Shown: positions 1-9,396, counted from the stretch's first letter. The stretch: DNA of 64,000 bases from Bryobacter aggregatus MPL3 (GCF_000702445.1 NZ_JNIF01000003.1:1364001-1428000), one strand, 5' to 3'. The notes: a model not told the origin generated them from the sequence alone. Made by a program: numbers and translations.

Positions 1-103
1 GTTCCCTGTGTTTGGGATCGTCGCAGTCGCAACGCTAAAACCATGTCCGATCTTCAGCCCCTGACCAGCCTCAAGGCTTAAGCAACAGAACAAAATCGTG
101 AGT

Positions 104-2071
104 TTAGTAAATGATCCGTACAAAGCCATTGCCTCCTGCTCCTCCCGTTCCACCAACCGATGAGTTGCTTCCGCCACCACCACCGCCACCGCAAGCGCCT
201 GCAGCGCCACCGTTGATAGTGCCTGTGCCTCCGGTGCCTGCGCTCGCCCCAGCGGCACCAGCTCCGTGCGCTGCGTAATATGCACCGGTTACCCCAGCAA
301 CGCCAGTATGCACCGAGCCACTGGAAAAGTATCCTGACCCACCTGAGTTACAGGCTCCAACCGATCCGACTAAACCAGAAGCGGTTGCGGTAGACCGTCT
401 TGCAGCCCCAGATGCGCCCAGGTCACGCCTCGCTCCCTGTATGCCTGGCACGTCAGTGCCTGACGCTGCAGCATTGGGCGCAGGCGGAAACCCACTGCCT
501 CCAGCCCCAGAGTTTACTCGGGCGCTATTGTCACCTCCAAATCCACCATGTGCGATCAGCCCCCCAAAGGTCGTCTTCTCGCCATCTCCACCGCTAGCCG
601 CGAATGTGTTCGCCCCTCCAGCGCCGCCGGTACCGATCGCATACGTAACCGTGCCTCCTGGAGTTGTCGGCACCCATCCTTCTTCGCATCCACCGCCGCC
701 ACCGCCGCCGCCCGAAGAGCCGGCATAACCCCCACCACCGCCACCACCACCAGCGCAGATGATTGCGTAAACAGACGAGATGCCGGAAGGAACAGACCAA
801 GATGTGCCAGAGGTAAGATCTACAGTCGTACGGGTATACCCCGCAGCCGGAAAGCGCCAACCGCCCGCGCCTGCATTCAGCGCCGCGTCATAGCGCATCG
901 TGTACACGCCCCCGGCGCTACACGTCGGATCCGTGGTCCCATCGCCGGCATAGATGCGCTTCGCGCCGATCCCGTCGATATTCAAGGTCGGGGTCGCACC
1001 GCACGCGGCGGTGAACTTCTGGGTGTAGGGCATGCCGTCCGTATAGCCTGAGATCGCCCGGCCGGAGGTCGTTGATGTAATCGTCGTTGTTCCAGAGGAA
1101 GCCGCGCTGTAGTTGTCAGAACCGGTTTGCACTTGGGCGCGAGAGGCGATAACCGCCAGATCATTTGCAACCTGCACTTGCGTCGCATTCGCACCAGCGT
1201 TGTCGGTGATCGTAACGGTGGCGCCGGAACCCGCACTCCCCACAAAGCGTAGCTTCGCCCGTTGGGTCTGGTCTGTCGGAGTCTGGTCTTGGATGGTCTG
1301 GTAGTTGCCGCCACCTCCACTTCCAATCGACGCCCAGGCCCAACTGGTTCCGTTCTTCACCAAGGCATAACCATCCGTGCCACCACTCGCGAAGTCTAGG
1401 GGCTGCAGCGCACGGAAAGTTGGTGCGGCCGCAGCTCCTGCTGTTGGGCCAGCCCAAACAAAGTTCGCCGTCTGCGTCCCCAGCGTGGCGGTGATGGTGC
1501 CCGAGGAAGTGACTGGAGAGTTCGACACACTAAAGATCCCGGGTAAGCTGAGCCCGACACTGGTCACCGTACCCGAGTTCCCAACCGATGCGGGAGCCCA
1601 TGCGGTTCCGTTCCAGGCGAGTGCCTGCCCACTCGTGGCGCCGCCTTGCGCGATGCGAGCCAATGCGAGTGTACCGCTGAGAATGTTCGATGCGTTGGTT
1701 GCATCCGTGGTGGCCGATGCCGCCAGGCCAGTGATCTGCCCAGCAGAATAATCCCCGCTCTGCGCCGTAATCACTCCCGTACGGCCAAAGACCGATGTCA
1801 CGCTGCCTCCTCCAGATCCGGAGATCTGGCTCCAGGTCAGCGTGTCGGATTTACAGACATAGAGATTGGCCGAGGCCAGCAGTTGGACGACCTCGCTGCC
1901 AACAGTACATGCGCCCGTTGGCGTGGAGGACACCAATCGGAAAGGTTTGGTTGCTGTGGCGGTCGTCATATTGACCTGCCCCAGAAAGTTGCGGTCACCG
2001 TTGACGTTCACTTGTGCGATGGCATGAGAACCAGCCACCAGACAAGCAGCAATGCAAATCGAGAGTTTCAT
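104..2071 (-). CDS. secreted glycine-rich tail-fibre-like protein
   Basis: A 655-residue protein with an N-terminal signal peptide (hydrophobic residues 4-17, likely cleaved after AIA at about 19). Residues 85-250 have the Gly/Ser/Thr/Ala-rich texture of phage tail-fibre stalks (SVFGRTG, YSAGQITGL). From about residue 440 the chain is dominated by poly-Gly runs and Ala/Ser/Gly linkers and ends in a hydrophobic GFVRIIY, as in glycine-rich fibre tips. A surface or extracellular fibre-like role is inference from composition; no catalytic motif is visible. The start is ATG at 2071, with an AGGAG ribosome site 8 bases upstream inside the last codons of the preceding gene. It follows that secreted gene on the same strand with a 3-base gap, so the two are probably co-transcribed. 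Confidence 0.75.
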   Translation of the reverse strand: MKLSICIAACLVAGSHAIAQVNVNGDRNFLGQVNMTTATATKPFRLVSSTPTGACTVGSEVVQLLASANLYVCKSDTLTWSQISGSGGGSVTSVFGRTGVITAQSGDYSAGQITGLAASATTDATNASNILSGTLALARIAQGGATSGQALAWNGTAWAPASVGNSGTVTSVGLSLPGIFSVSNSPVTSSGTITATLGTQTANFVWAGPTAGAAAAPTFRALQPLDFASGGTDGYALVKNGTSWAWASIGSGGGGNYQTIQDQTPTDQTQRAKLRFVGSAGSGATVTITDNAGANATQVQVANDLAVIASRAQVQTGSDNYSAASSGTTTITSTTSGRAISGYTDGMPYTQKFTAACGATPTLNIDGIGAKRIYAGDGTTDPTCSAGGVYTMRYDAALNAGAGGWRFPAAGYTRTTVDLTSGTSWSVPSGISSVYAIICAGGGGGGGGYAGSSGGGGGGGGCEEGWVPTTPGGTVTYAIGTGGAGGANTFAASGGDGEKTTFGGLIAHGGFGGDNSARVNSGAGGSGFPPAPNAAASGTDVPGIQGARRDLGASGAARRSTATASGLVGSVGACNSGGSGYFSSGSVHTGVAGVTGAYYAAHGAGAAGASAGTGGTGTINGGAAGACGGGGGGGSNSSVGGTGGAGGNGFVRIIY

Positions 2072-2074
2072 AAA

Positions 2075-2605
2075 TCAGACTCCTAGGAGTGCGCAGCGCC
2101 CCGCCTGGGGGGTTGCGAATGAGATCGATACGTCAAAGGTGTTGCCGATGGCACCACCGAGACTGAAGACTGCGTTTGCGAACGAGGTGGCTCCGGTCTC
2201 GATCACATGTCCGCCTGCATCAAAGCAGGTCAGCCATGTGATGGCCGGTAGCAGATGAGCGGAAGCCGGAATGGCCACCGAGGAAAGAGAGGAGAAGGGC
2301 ACCGAATACGACACGGCAGCCCCCCAGATCGAACAGGTTCCCGACTGAGGAACAGCAAAAGCGACGGTCACCGCAAATGTAGAAGCATTGACGGTAATCT
2401 GTCCCGTTTCAAAAGCTTCTCCCATGAGGTCTGCACAAGTGACTGCCAAATTCCCGGTCTGAAATCCATGCACGGCAGCAGGCACAGTGATGGACGTGAT
2501 ACCTCCCAGGGGGAAAACATAGGGCGTCGCCGACACCCGGCCAGAAAGCGAAGTGGCTTGCGCGAGAGCACTCGCCACACAAAAAAGGAACAGAATTATT
2601 TTCAT
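2075..2605 (-). CDS. small secreted protein with two tandem repeat domains
   Basis: A 176-residue protein with a clear signal peptide (MKIILFLFCVASALAQA). The mature chain is an internal duplication. Residues about 38-97 and 105-174 share the same order of motifs: a VPA/IPA..H start, a TC or TCxD element, an ETG element, a TVAFA/SISFA strand followed by PQ.G.C, and a short hydrophobic end. Each copy has two cysteines at matching places, suggesting one disulfide per domain. Similar Cys-bearing beta units occur in fibre-tip proteins, but I cannot name a family. It lies just upstream of the fibre-like gene on the same strand and probably works with it at the cell surface. Function unknown. Confidence 0.75.
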   Translation of the reverse strand: MKIILFLFCVASALAQATSLSGRVSATPYVFPLGGITSITVPAAVHGFQTGNLAVTCADLMGEAFETGQITVNASTFAVTVAFAVPQSGTCSIWGAAVSYSVPFSSLSSVAIPASAHLLPAITWLTCFDAGGHVIETGATSFANAVFSLGGAIGNTFDVSISFATPQAGRCALLGV

Positions 2606-3010
2606 AAATTTCCCGTTTATTCCTATTTAGGAACAATCCTAAAGTATCATGCAGAATTTAATTTAAGAGACAAATTCAGATATTTTATCGATATTTTTTC
2701 ACGGAGACGGACATTCTAAAAGAACTAGAAACGCCAAAGCATTGGCCAAACCAAAGATAACTCTAGAGCCAACACCCGGCCGACCTTCATCTTTTTCGCA
2801 ACATCAGCAGGCAATAAATCGTGTTATTTTATTAATATTTCACACTAATTATCAAGAATATAAGCGCAAATTTCCCGAGAAGTCCGACTCGCTGCCTGCA
2901 GGGCTGGCGGAGGCAAAGAAGCGATCCCTCCTGGAAAGCAATCCGAATCTCTCTGTAGTCCATTCCTCATCCCGTTGTCATCTCTGCCGACTAGCATGGG
3001 CCGGTAAGCC
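2606..3010. other. AT-rich intergenic region between divergent genes
   Basis: About 400 bases separate the divergent secreted-protein pair and the acyltransferase gene. The stretch around 2620-2720 and 2815-2870 is clearly richer in A/T than its surroundings. It probably carries the promoters for both directions. A 90-codon plus-strand frame at 2742-3014 has no credible ribosome site, an erratic composition and no recognisable domain, so I do not call it. No tRNA or repeat was seen. Confidence 0.5.
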
Positions 3011-4699
3011 ATGAATCCGATTTCCAGTTGGCACGAGAGAGTTCTAGAGCGATGGATGCAGATGGATCAGCTTCGAGAGTTTTGGCGGAGAGCCATGAGG
3101 CGCCCGGATGCGTCGATTCATGATCGAGTGCTGGCGGAATTGGAATTGCGAACGGATTGCAAAGGAGCGATTGAGGAGATCCCCGCCGCCGGCCCACTCG
3201 TCGTCGTGGCCAATCATCCCTTTGGCATTGTGGAAGGACCCACGCTCGGAGCACTGCTGGAGCGAGTGCGCCCCGACGTGATGTTTGTCACCAACTCTCT
3301 CCTGGCACAACTGCCCGAGTTGCGGGATCGGATCTTCGCGGTGGATCCGTATGGCGGCGCGGCACAATCCAACGCAGCTGCCGTGCGGGGAGCACTCCGG
3401 CATCTCCGTCGGGGTGGAGCTCTCGTTGTTTTTCCTGCGGGCGAGGTCTCCTCGATGCGTCCGCCCTTGGGATGGATCCAGGATGCACCGTGGCAGTCCA
3501 TGGCAGCCAGGCTGGCGATGAAAACAGAGGCGGCGATTCTGCCGGTCTACTTTGCGGGAAGCAATCGCCCCCACTTTCATCTTGCCGGGCTGGTGCACGC
3601 TTCTCTCCGGACCTTGCTGTTGCCCTCAGAGATGCTTTCCCAACGCAAACGGACCATCCGGATCGTCATCGGACACCCGGTAAAAGCAGCCCGGTACCGT
3701 AGTGCGGACCGGCTCACACGGCATCTGCGGCACAGCACCTACCGGCTGGCCCGCCAACTGCGCCATGCGCCTGTCGCACCTTCACCAGAGAGCACCGATC
3801 TCGCACGCGAAATCGGAAAGCTGGCGCCGATTCTTGAGACCGAGGGTTATTCGGTCTACCTCGAGAAGGCCGATCGCATCCCCGTAGCCTTACAAGAGAT
3901 TGCACGCCTGCGAGAGCTTAGCTTCCGCGCCGTCGGGGAAGGAACCGGACGCGACAAGGATCTGGACGATTTCGATTTCCGCTATTGGCATCTTTTTGTC
4001 TGGCGTCGCGATGCAAATGAGATTGCCGGTGCGTACCGCTTGGCCGATGGAGCGGAACAGAAGGATCGAATCTATTGCGAAACCCTCTTTCGATTCCCAC
4101 GGGACTGGAAAATAATCCAATCGCAAGGAGTGGAACTGGGCCGCTCCTTTGTCCGCTCCGGCTACCAGCGCGATCTGATGCCTTTGTTGCTACTGTGGCA
4201 GGGGATTGGACGATTCGTGAAGGATCGGCCACACATCCGTTATCTCTTTGGTCCGGTAAGCATTAGTGCGGACTACACACCGGCAGCGCGAGCGCTGATC
4301 TCCAGCTTCTTCAATCAGAGGTGGACCGGCGTACAACCGCGCAACCTTCTCACAGGAGCGTTGAACTGGCGGCCTGGACAAGTCTGGCGAGGGCCGCGAG
4401 ACATCGAAGCACTCGGAAAGCGAGTGGCGGAACTGGAACCGGATGGGAAGGGCTTGCCCGTGCTGCTTCGGCAGTACGCGAATCTGGGCGGGGATATTAT
4501 TTGCCTGAACCTGGACCAACAGTTTAGTAACGCACTGGATGGCCTGATTCTTCTGGATCTTCAGCGCGTCCCCTTGCGCATGATGCGGCGCTACTTTGGA
4601 GAGGAAGGTGTTTGCCGCTTCCTTTCTGTAGCACAAGAAGATCAGAAGGATTGCGGAGTGAGGCGCACACGTTTCGAGAACAGCGTTCGCCAATCTTGA
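3011..4699 (+). CDS. bifunctional PlsC-type/GNAT acyltransferase (OlsF-like)
   Basis: A 562-residue protein with two acyltransferase modules. Residues about 55-230 form a lysophospholipid acyltransferase (PlsC/AGPAT) domain. Its active-site block reads NHPFG followed by EG (residues 68-76), the variant of HX4D found in 'hemolysin-like' acyltransferases, and a FPAGEVS block follows. Residues about 265-400 match the GNAT-like N-acyltransferase (OlsB/hemolysin family), with a conserved LSFRAVGEGTG stretch and an acidic DLDDFD. This domain order matches OlsF-type ornithine-lipid synthases, where the C-terminal part N-acylates ornithine and the N-terminal part adds the second acyl chain. That substrate is inference; a lipid of another amine is possible. 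Start ATG 3011. The gene converges on glutamate dehydrogenase with a hairpin between them. Confidence 0.8.
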   Translation: MNPISSWHERVLERWMQMDQLREFWRRAMRRPDASIHDRVLAELELRTDCKGAIEEIPAAGPLVVVANHPFGIVEGPTLGALLERVRPDVMFVTNSLLAQLPELRDRIFAVDPYGGAAQSNAAAVRGALRHLRRGGALVVFPAGEVSSMRPPLGWIQDAPWQSMAARLAMKTEAAILPVYFAGSNRPHFHLAGLVHASLRTLLLPSEMLSQRKRTIRIVIGHPVKAARYRSADRLTRHLRHSTYRLARQLRHAPVAPSPESTDLAREIGKLAPILETEGYSVYLEKADRIPVALQEIARLRELSFRAVGEGTGRDKDLDDFDFRYWHLFVWRRDANEIAGAYRLADGAEQKDRIYCETLFRFPRDWKIIQSQGVELGRSFVRSGYQRDLMPLLLLWQGIGRFVKDRPHIRYLFGPVSISADYTPAARALISSFFNQRWTGVQPRNLLTGALNWRPGQVWRGPRDIEALGKRVAELEPDGKGLPVLLRQYANLGGDIICLNLDQQFSNALDGLILLDLQRVPLRMMRRYFGEEGVCRFLSVAQEDQKDCGVRRTRFENSVRQS

Positions 4700-4703
4700 T
4701 TGG

Positions 4704-4744
4704 CCATTGGGGAACGGGAGCAGAACACTCCCGCTCCCCAATGG
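4704..4744. terminator. bidirectional stem-loop between convergent genes
   Basis: An inverted repeat with arms 4704-4720 and 4728-4744 gives a 17-pair stem with one mismatch and a 7-base loop. It sits between the convergent stops of the acyltransferase gene (4699) and the glutamate dehydrogenase gene (4748). There is no strong T tract on either side, so it may act as a bidirectional terminator or as a 3'-end stabiliser. A smaller CCAAT/ATTGG repeat lies at 4690-4703. Confidence 0.75.
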
Positions 4745-4747
4745 AGT

Positions 4748-6010
4748 TTACGGATAGAGTCCGCGAAGCATGGTGGCTTCCACCACACGATCAATCGCGA
4801 GAACACCAGCGGCAGTGCGCATGTTGACCTTGCGTTCCTGATGGATCTCCAGCACCTTGGCAAAGCTACGGTGCATGACACGCTCCAGCCGGGAGTTCAC
4901 TTCGTTAACGTCCCAGGCCATATGCTGCGTATTCTGAACCCACTCGAAGTAGGAAACCGTCACGCCGCCGGCGTTGCAGAGGATGTCCGGAATCACAAAG
5001 ACGCCCTTAGCATCGACAATCGCATCGGCTTCCGGCGTCAACGGGCCGTTGGCGGCTTCTGCGATGACCTTAGCGCGAATCGAGTGTGCGTTGTGGCTGT
5101 CGATCGAATTCTCTAATGCAGCAGGAATCAGGAAGTCGCACTCGAGAGCGAGCAGTTCTTCAGGGCTGATCGGCTCGGAACCCGGGAAGTCCTTGACGCT
5201 GCCGGTACGCTCCTTATGCATCATGAGCTTGGCAATGTGAAGGCCGTTCTTGTCGTAGATGCAACCCTGCGAGTCGCTGACAGCGATCACGTCGGCTTGA
5301 GCGCCGTCGAGCAGATGGGCCACAATCGAGCCGGCGTTGCCAAAGCCCTGGACGACGACCTTCGATCCTTTGATCTTCAGCTTGAGGTGCTGCGAGACGC
5401 ATTCGATGGTGTTGAAGACGCCTCGTGCAGTGGCTTCATTGCGTCCGGGAGAACCACCAAGCGCGATTGGCTTGCCAGTGACGACACCCTGGACCAGATG
5501 ACCCTGGGTCATGCTGTAAGTGTCCATAATCCATGCCATCGTTTGTGCGTTTGTATACACGTCAGGGGCAGGGATATCTCGGTCGGGTCCGATGATGGGA
5601 AGAATGGCGCTGGTATAACGACGAGTCAGCCGTTCCAGTTCGGCGACGCTCATCTTCTTCGGGTTGCAGGTTACGCCGCCCTTGCCGCCACCAAAGGGAA
5701 TGTCGACAACAGCGCATTTCCAGGTCATCCAGGTTGCCAGTGCTTTGACTTCATCGAGAGTCACGCCCGGATGGAAGCGGATTCCGCCCTTTGCCGGACC
5801 ACGAGTGGTGTTGTGCTGGACGCGGTAGCCTTCGAAACAAGTGATGAGGCCATTGTCCATTTTCACGGGGACGCTTACGGTGAGGACGCGCTCGGGTGCA
5901 AGGACCATGGCACGGACATCGGGCTTCAACTCAAGAATATCCGCAGCGCGCTGGAAGTTCTGACTCGCCATTTCATGCGGATTCGTGGATTCAGGTGATG
6001 TGGAAGACAA
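4748..6010 (-). CDS. gdhA: glutamate dehydrogenase (Glu/Leu/Phe/Val dehydrogenase family)
   Basis: Interconverts glutamate with 2-oxoglutarate and ammonia in the cytoplasm using NAD(P). The N-terminal substrate domain carries the GPAKGGIRFHP block and the following PFGGGKGGV loop, which hold the conserved active-site lysines. The C-terminal half has a Rossmann dinucleotide motif (VQGFGNAGS). Length fits the roughly 420-residue hexameric class. Start: I prefer TTG at 6010, because AGGAGA (6022-6017) lies 6 bases upstream and the resulting N-terminus, with NPHEMASQNFQRAADIL, aligns with the NPFE..QFDRAA start usual in the family. The first in-frame ATG (5971) would cut into that conserved start and has no ribosome site. 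It is a single gene. High confidence in family; coenzyme preference not determined. Confidence 0.93.
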   Translation of the reverse strand: MSSTSPESTNPHEMASQNFQRAADILELKPDVRAMVLAPERVLTVSVPVKMDNGLITCFEGYRVQHNTTRGPAKGGIRFHPGVTLDEVKALATWMTWKCAVVDIPFGGGKGGVTCNPKKMSVAELERLTRRYTSAILPIIGPDRDIPAPDVYTNAQTMAWIMDTYSMTQGHLVQGVVTGKPIALGGSPGRNEATARGVFNTIECVSQHLKLKIKGSKVVVQGFGNAGSIVAHLLDGAQADVIAVSDSQGCIYDKNGLHIAKLMMHKERTGSVKDFPGSEPISPEELLALECDFLIPAALENSIDSHNAHSIRAKVIAEAANGPLTPEADAIVDAKGVFVIPDILCNAGGVTVSYFEWVQNTQHMAWDVNEVNSRLERVMHRSFAKVLEIHQERKVNMRTAAGVLAIDRVVEATMLRGLYP

Positions 6011-6339
6011 CTTGGTTCTCCTAGAAGGCCTGCCGACGCTTTGGGCTGAAACGGCAAGACAGGGCCGTCTTTCGCTAGTATTTAGATGCTGAGTTTTGGC
6101 GGTTCCTGCAAGATACACCAGCGGATCACTGTGCATCTTCAGCATTGCCTTGGGTGAGATCGAACTTCGTTTAGCCCAGAGTGGCGATCACCAAGCTCCA
6201 CCGAGACACTCTTTAGGAGCCATCTCGAAAATTCCCAGTCTATGTCGAGGGTAACAGACGAACCGTGCCAGACTGCGAATTCCGCTTGGATTTTTTTTTG
6301 AGTGAGCTGATAAGGCAATATGCCATCTATCTGTTTTTC
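6011..6339. other. intergenic region upstream of gdhA
   Basis: About 330 bases between the start of gdhA and the end of the ADOP permease gene, both on the minus strand. It should hold the gdhA promoter. A run of nine T's lies near 6291-6299 on the plus strand. No gene or RNA was recognised here. Confidence 0.4.
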
Positions 6340-9042
6340 TTATAATGACTCTTCTCGCAGAACCTTTGCTGGATCGAGCTGGATGGCACGAAGGACAGGC
6401 GTCAATGCCGCCAGGGTCGCCACGCTGATCAGAAGCAGAAGGGGAACCAACAGCGCGGCGAAGTCCGTAGCCTTGACTCCGTATAAGAGGGACTGAATGT
6501 AACGCACCGTGGCAAGCCCGAGGAGCATTCCGAGGCCACAACCGAGCAGGAGCATACGAAATGCATCCGATGTGACTTCTCGCACGATATCGGCCGCTTG
6601 GGCTCCGAGAGCCAACCGGATCCCGATCTCCCGCCGCTGTACCGTCACCGAATCATGAAGAATTCCATAGAGTCCGACGGCAGCCAAAAGAAGTGCAGCG
6701 AATGCAAAGAAGAGTGAGATGCTGGAGAGCAGTTTTTCCCGGAGCATTCCGCCTTGAATCAAGTCTTCCTGCGCGTTGCTGTTTCGAATCCGAAACGTGG
6801 GAAACGCACGCGACAACTCTTCTCGAAGAGAGGGCGCGAGGGCCAGCGGATTCTCACGGCTGCGCACCAGAATCGTGCTCTCCTCCCGTTCATTCATTGG
6901 GAGATAGATCGTGGGTCGAAAAGGTTCGCGCAGATCCGCATAGACCGTATCCTGCACGTAGCCGACAATTTCGAGGGGCGCAACTTGATCCCGGTTCTGC
7001 GTCACTTCGATCACCCGGCCGACGGGGTTCCGGCCATTGAAATAAGTACGGGCAAAGGTTTCGTTCACCACCCCAACTCCGGCCAGCGGTTCCTTCTTTT
7101 CGTTGAGGCGCGGGGCTTCGTCACCCAATCGCAACTCTCTCCCCCCAATGCGGCGGATCTTCATCGTTTTAAAGTAGTCGGGCGACACCTGCAGGAAGTT
7201 GGGATCCCGAGCCGCCAGGCGATCGCCCGGAACTCGGATCGGGCCAGTCCATCGATTGCCAGTCAGAAGTGGCCAGCCCGCTAAGGATGCCGACTCCACT
7301 CCGGGGCGATTGCGTAAGTGCTCCACCAACTGCATCCAGACCGGCAGTTGCCTCGGACGATCTGCTTCCAGTTGGACGACAAGGAGTTTATCGGGAGAGA
7401 AGCCAAGAGGACGGTGTTGCAGTTGCGCAAAGCTATTCACGAAGAGCCCCGCAAGAAAGAGCACAAAAATACAAAAGGCTAGCTGAGTTGCAACCAGCCC
7501 ATTGCGGAAGCGGTTTGAGCTTGGATTGTTACTACCTTTGAGAGCACTGATCGGTTGGGAGGCAGAGGCGCGCAAAGCGGGTGCGAGACCAAATAAAAAG
7601 CTCACGACAACAGTAAGAGCAGCACTGAAGAGAAACTCCCGCCATCCTGCTTCGGAGGCAAGTCGAACCGGATCATTGGGGAGTCGCAGCATCGCAATCA
7701 CAATCGGCACTGCCATCGAGGCGAGCATTGCGCCAAGAAGTGAGGCGGCGCCAGCCAGCATTGTGCCTTCAATGAGAACCAGCCGGACGAGACTCGCCCG
7801 GCTGGCCCCGAGCGAGACGCGGAGCGCCATCTCATGAGCACGGGTAGCGCCTTGTGCCATCAGCAGGTTTGCAACGTTGGCGCAGGCCACAAGCAGGACC
7901 AGCACAACAAGGAGCGCGAGAATCAGCAAGGGTTGACGGTATTGGCGCTGCAGGTCTGAGACGCCAGAAGCTGCGGGAAACAAATGCAGCTGATTGCTCA
8001 GATGTCGATCGATGGCCGCCTGCGGTGTGCCCGCGGGAAAGCTGCGGAGCCGTTGTTGGAGTTCCTCTTTGTGAAGCAGTTGGAGGGGTGCTTCGATCTG
8101 TTCGAGTCCCCACCCCGGACTGGGGCGAATCCAGATGCGAAACCATGCCCAGCCTGGGCTCGCGAGCGCCTCCACATTCATCGTCGCGGGAACAAATAGG
8201 TCCGTTGTCTCACCAGGCTCTGTTCCAATGAAGCCTTGCGGCGCCACGCCAATGATCTCGAGGGCATGCTTCTCAAGAGTGATCACTGTCCCGAGTACGG
8301 CAGGGTCTTGCTGGAAGCGGCGAGTCCAGTAATCGTAGCTCAGCACTGCCACAGGATGGCCACCGGGCTTGCGGTCCTCGTCCGAACGAAATAGGCGGCC
8401 ATGCGCGGCACGCAATCCAAAGACCTCAAAGAGATTACCCGAAACATATTGCCGGTGCAGCGTTTCAGTCTCTTTTGCCATCCCGATGCGCACTTGCTGG
8501 CGGCGCGAAATCCTTCCAACAACCAGGAAGTCGGCACGCGCCCCTACGGCTTGCTGGTAGCGCTGGAATGTCGGGTAGTCAAACGAATCGTCCTGTTCGA
8601 GCTTGCCCTCGCGATTGATCAAGGTCTGGGCCAGATACGAGAGGCGCTCCGGTTCGGCGACGGGGAGCGGTCGCCAGAGAACAGCATCCACAAGACGAAA
8701 GGCCGCCGTAGTCGCGCCAATGGCAAGCGCCAAGGACAGGATTGCCGCTGCGGTGGTGACTGGATGCTTGCGGAGTTGCCGCCAGCCGAAGACAACATCA
8801 GCAGCGACTGCTTCAAGACGAGGAAGACCGCGTTGCTCTCGATATGTTTCCTTGATGACTTCGAGCGAGCCAAAGCTCAGCCGCGCCTGCCGCCGGGCTT
8901 CCGCGTAGGGAAGGCCCGAGCGCATCTTGTCCTCGATCAACATCGCGAGGTGCTCTTCAAACTCCTCACGGAGACGTTCTTCATCGCGTTGCCTTGTGAA
9001 CAAGGAGTGGAATCGAGTGAAGAGACGTCTCAAATGCTTCAT
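6340..9042 (-). CDS. ADOP-type FtsX/MacB-like permease
   Basis: A roughly 900-residue membrane protein of the Acidobacterial duplicated orphaned permease (ADOP) type: MacB-like permease cores without an ATPase. Residues 1-80 form the soluble charged prefix (RQRDEERLREEFEEHL, then a RRQARLSFG block). A first membrane segment lies near 95-115 (AAAILSLALAIGATTAAF), then a periplasmic MacB_PCD-like domain, an FtsX core with several helices near 380-520, a second periplasmic part, and a C-terminal three-helix FtsX core with the RREIGIRLALGA motif. Start: ATG at 9042 overlaps the TGA of the preceding padR gene (ATGA), indicating translational coupling; the longer frame to 9102 lies inside padR. It probably exports or extracts a hydrophobic compound or envelope lipid with an ATPase encoded elsewhere. 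Substrate unknown. Confidence 0.9.
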   Translation of the reverse strand: MKHLRRLFTRFHSLFTRQRDEERLREEFEEHLAMLIEDKMRSGLPYAEARRQARLSFGSLEVIKETYREQRGLPRLEAVAADVVFGWRQLRKHPVTTAAAILSLALAIGATTAAFRLVDAVLWRPLPVAEPERLSYLAQTLINREGKLEQDDSFDYPTFQRYQQAVGARADFLVVGRISRRQQVRIGMAKETETLHRQYVSGNLFEVFGLRAAHGRLFRSDEDRKPGGHPVAVLSYDYWTRRFQQDPAVLGTVITLEKHALEIIGVAPQGFIGTEPGETTDLFVPATMNVEALASPGWAWFRIWIRPSPGWGLEQIEAPLQLLHKEELQQRLRSFPAGTPQAAIDRHLSNQLHLFPAASGVSDLQRQYRQPLLILALLVVLVLLVACANVANLLMAQGATRAHEMALRVSLGASRASLVRLVLIEGTMLAGAASLLGAMLASMAVPIVIAMLRLPNDPVRLASEAGWREFLFSAALTVVVSFLFGLAPALRASASQPISALKGSNNPSSNRFRNGLVATQLAFCIFVLFLAGLFVNSFAQLQHRPLGFSPDKLLVVQLEADRPRQLPVWMQLVEHLRNRPGVESASLAGWPLLTGNRWTGPIRVPGDRLAARDPNFLQVSPDYFKTMKIRRIGGRELRLGDEAPRLNEKKEPLAGVGVVNETFARTYFNGRNPVGRVIEVTQNRDQVAPLEIVGYVQDTVYADLREPFRPTIYLPMNEREESTILVRSRENPLALAPSLREELSRAFPTFRIRNSNAQEDLIQGGMLREKLLSSISLFFAFAALLLAAVGLYGILHDSVTVQRREIGIRLALGAQAADIVREVTSDAFRMLLLGCGLGMLLGLATVRYIQSLLYGVKATDFAALLVPLLLLISVATLAALTPVLRAIQLDPAKVLREESL

Positions 9043-9386
9043 GGCAAGTCTTCTGCTTTCACGGTAAAGAATCGATCGATGATGGCCGTGGTCTGCGCCC
9101 AACTCTTCGCTTCCACCTGGAGTTGCTTGCGCCCTTCCCGAGTGAGCTGATAAAAGCGCGCCTTGCGATTGTTCTCAGACAGGCCCCAGTCCGACGTGAT
9201 CGCACCTTCTTGCTCCAGCTTGAGCAGTACCGGATAGAGAGTGCCTTGATTCACGGCCAGGACATCGCCACTGATCTGCTCAATGCGCCGGGCGATTCCA
9301 TAACCGTGGAGCACGCCCATGACCTCGAGTGTTTTGAGGATCATCAACGCGAGAGTGCCTTGGTGAACGTCGGATTTTTCTTTCAA
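9039..9386 (-). CDS. PadR-family transcriptional regulator
   Basis: A 115-residue winged-helix regulator of the short PadR class. The N-terminus has the typical QGTLALMILKTLE..G.LHGYGIARRI block, the middle the recognition element GTLYPVLLKLEQEG, and the C-terminal helix (RKQLQVEAKSW) is for dimerisation. Start: I choose TTG at 9386, since AGGAAG (9397-9392) lies 5 bases upstream and this gives the usual family N-terminus. The frame reaches 9443 but those extra residues include the operator-like repeat. It overlaps the ADOP permease gene by 4 bases; PadR-ADOP pairs are a standard Acidobacterial arrangement. It is expected to repress its own operon and respond to a small molecule. Confidence 0.9.
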   Translation of the reverse strand: MKEKSDVHQGTLALMILKTLEVMGVLHGYGIARRIEQISGDVLAVNQGTLYPVLLKLEQEGAITSDWGLSENNRKARFYQLTREGRKQLQVEAKSWAQTTAIIDRFFTVKAEDLP

Positions 9387-9396
9387 TTCTACTTCC

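Noticed and set aside
1..81. Possible C-terminal end of a plus-strand gene (stop at 79-81)
   Set aside because: Only 26 codons are visible, with no recognisable motif; could be chance.
104..2605. Prophage remnant
   Set aside because: The fibre-like texture suggests phage, but both proteins carry signal peptides and no other phage gene, integrase or attachment repeat is visible in the window.
2742..3014. 90-codon plus-strand frame in the AT-rich gap
   Set aside because: No ribosome site, no domain, overlaps the start of the acyltransferase gene, and composition shifts along its length.
6291..6299. T9 run as a terminator for the ADOP permease gene
   Set aside because: The run is on the plus strand while the gene is on the minus strand, and no stable stem precedes it.
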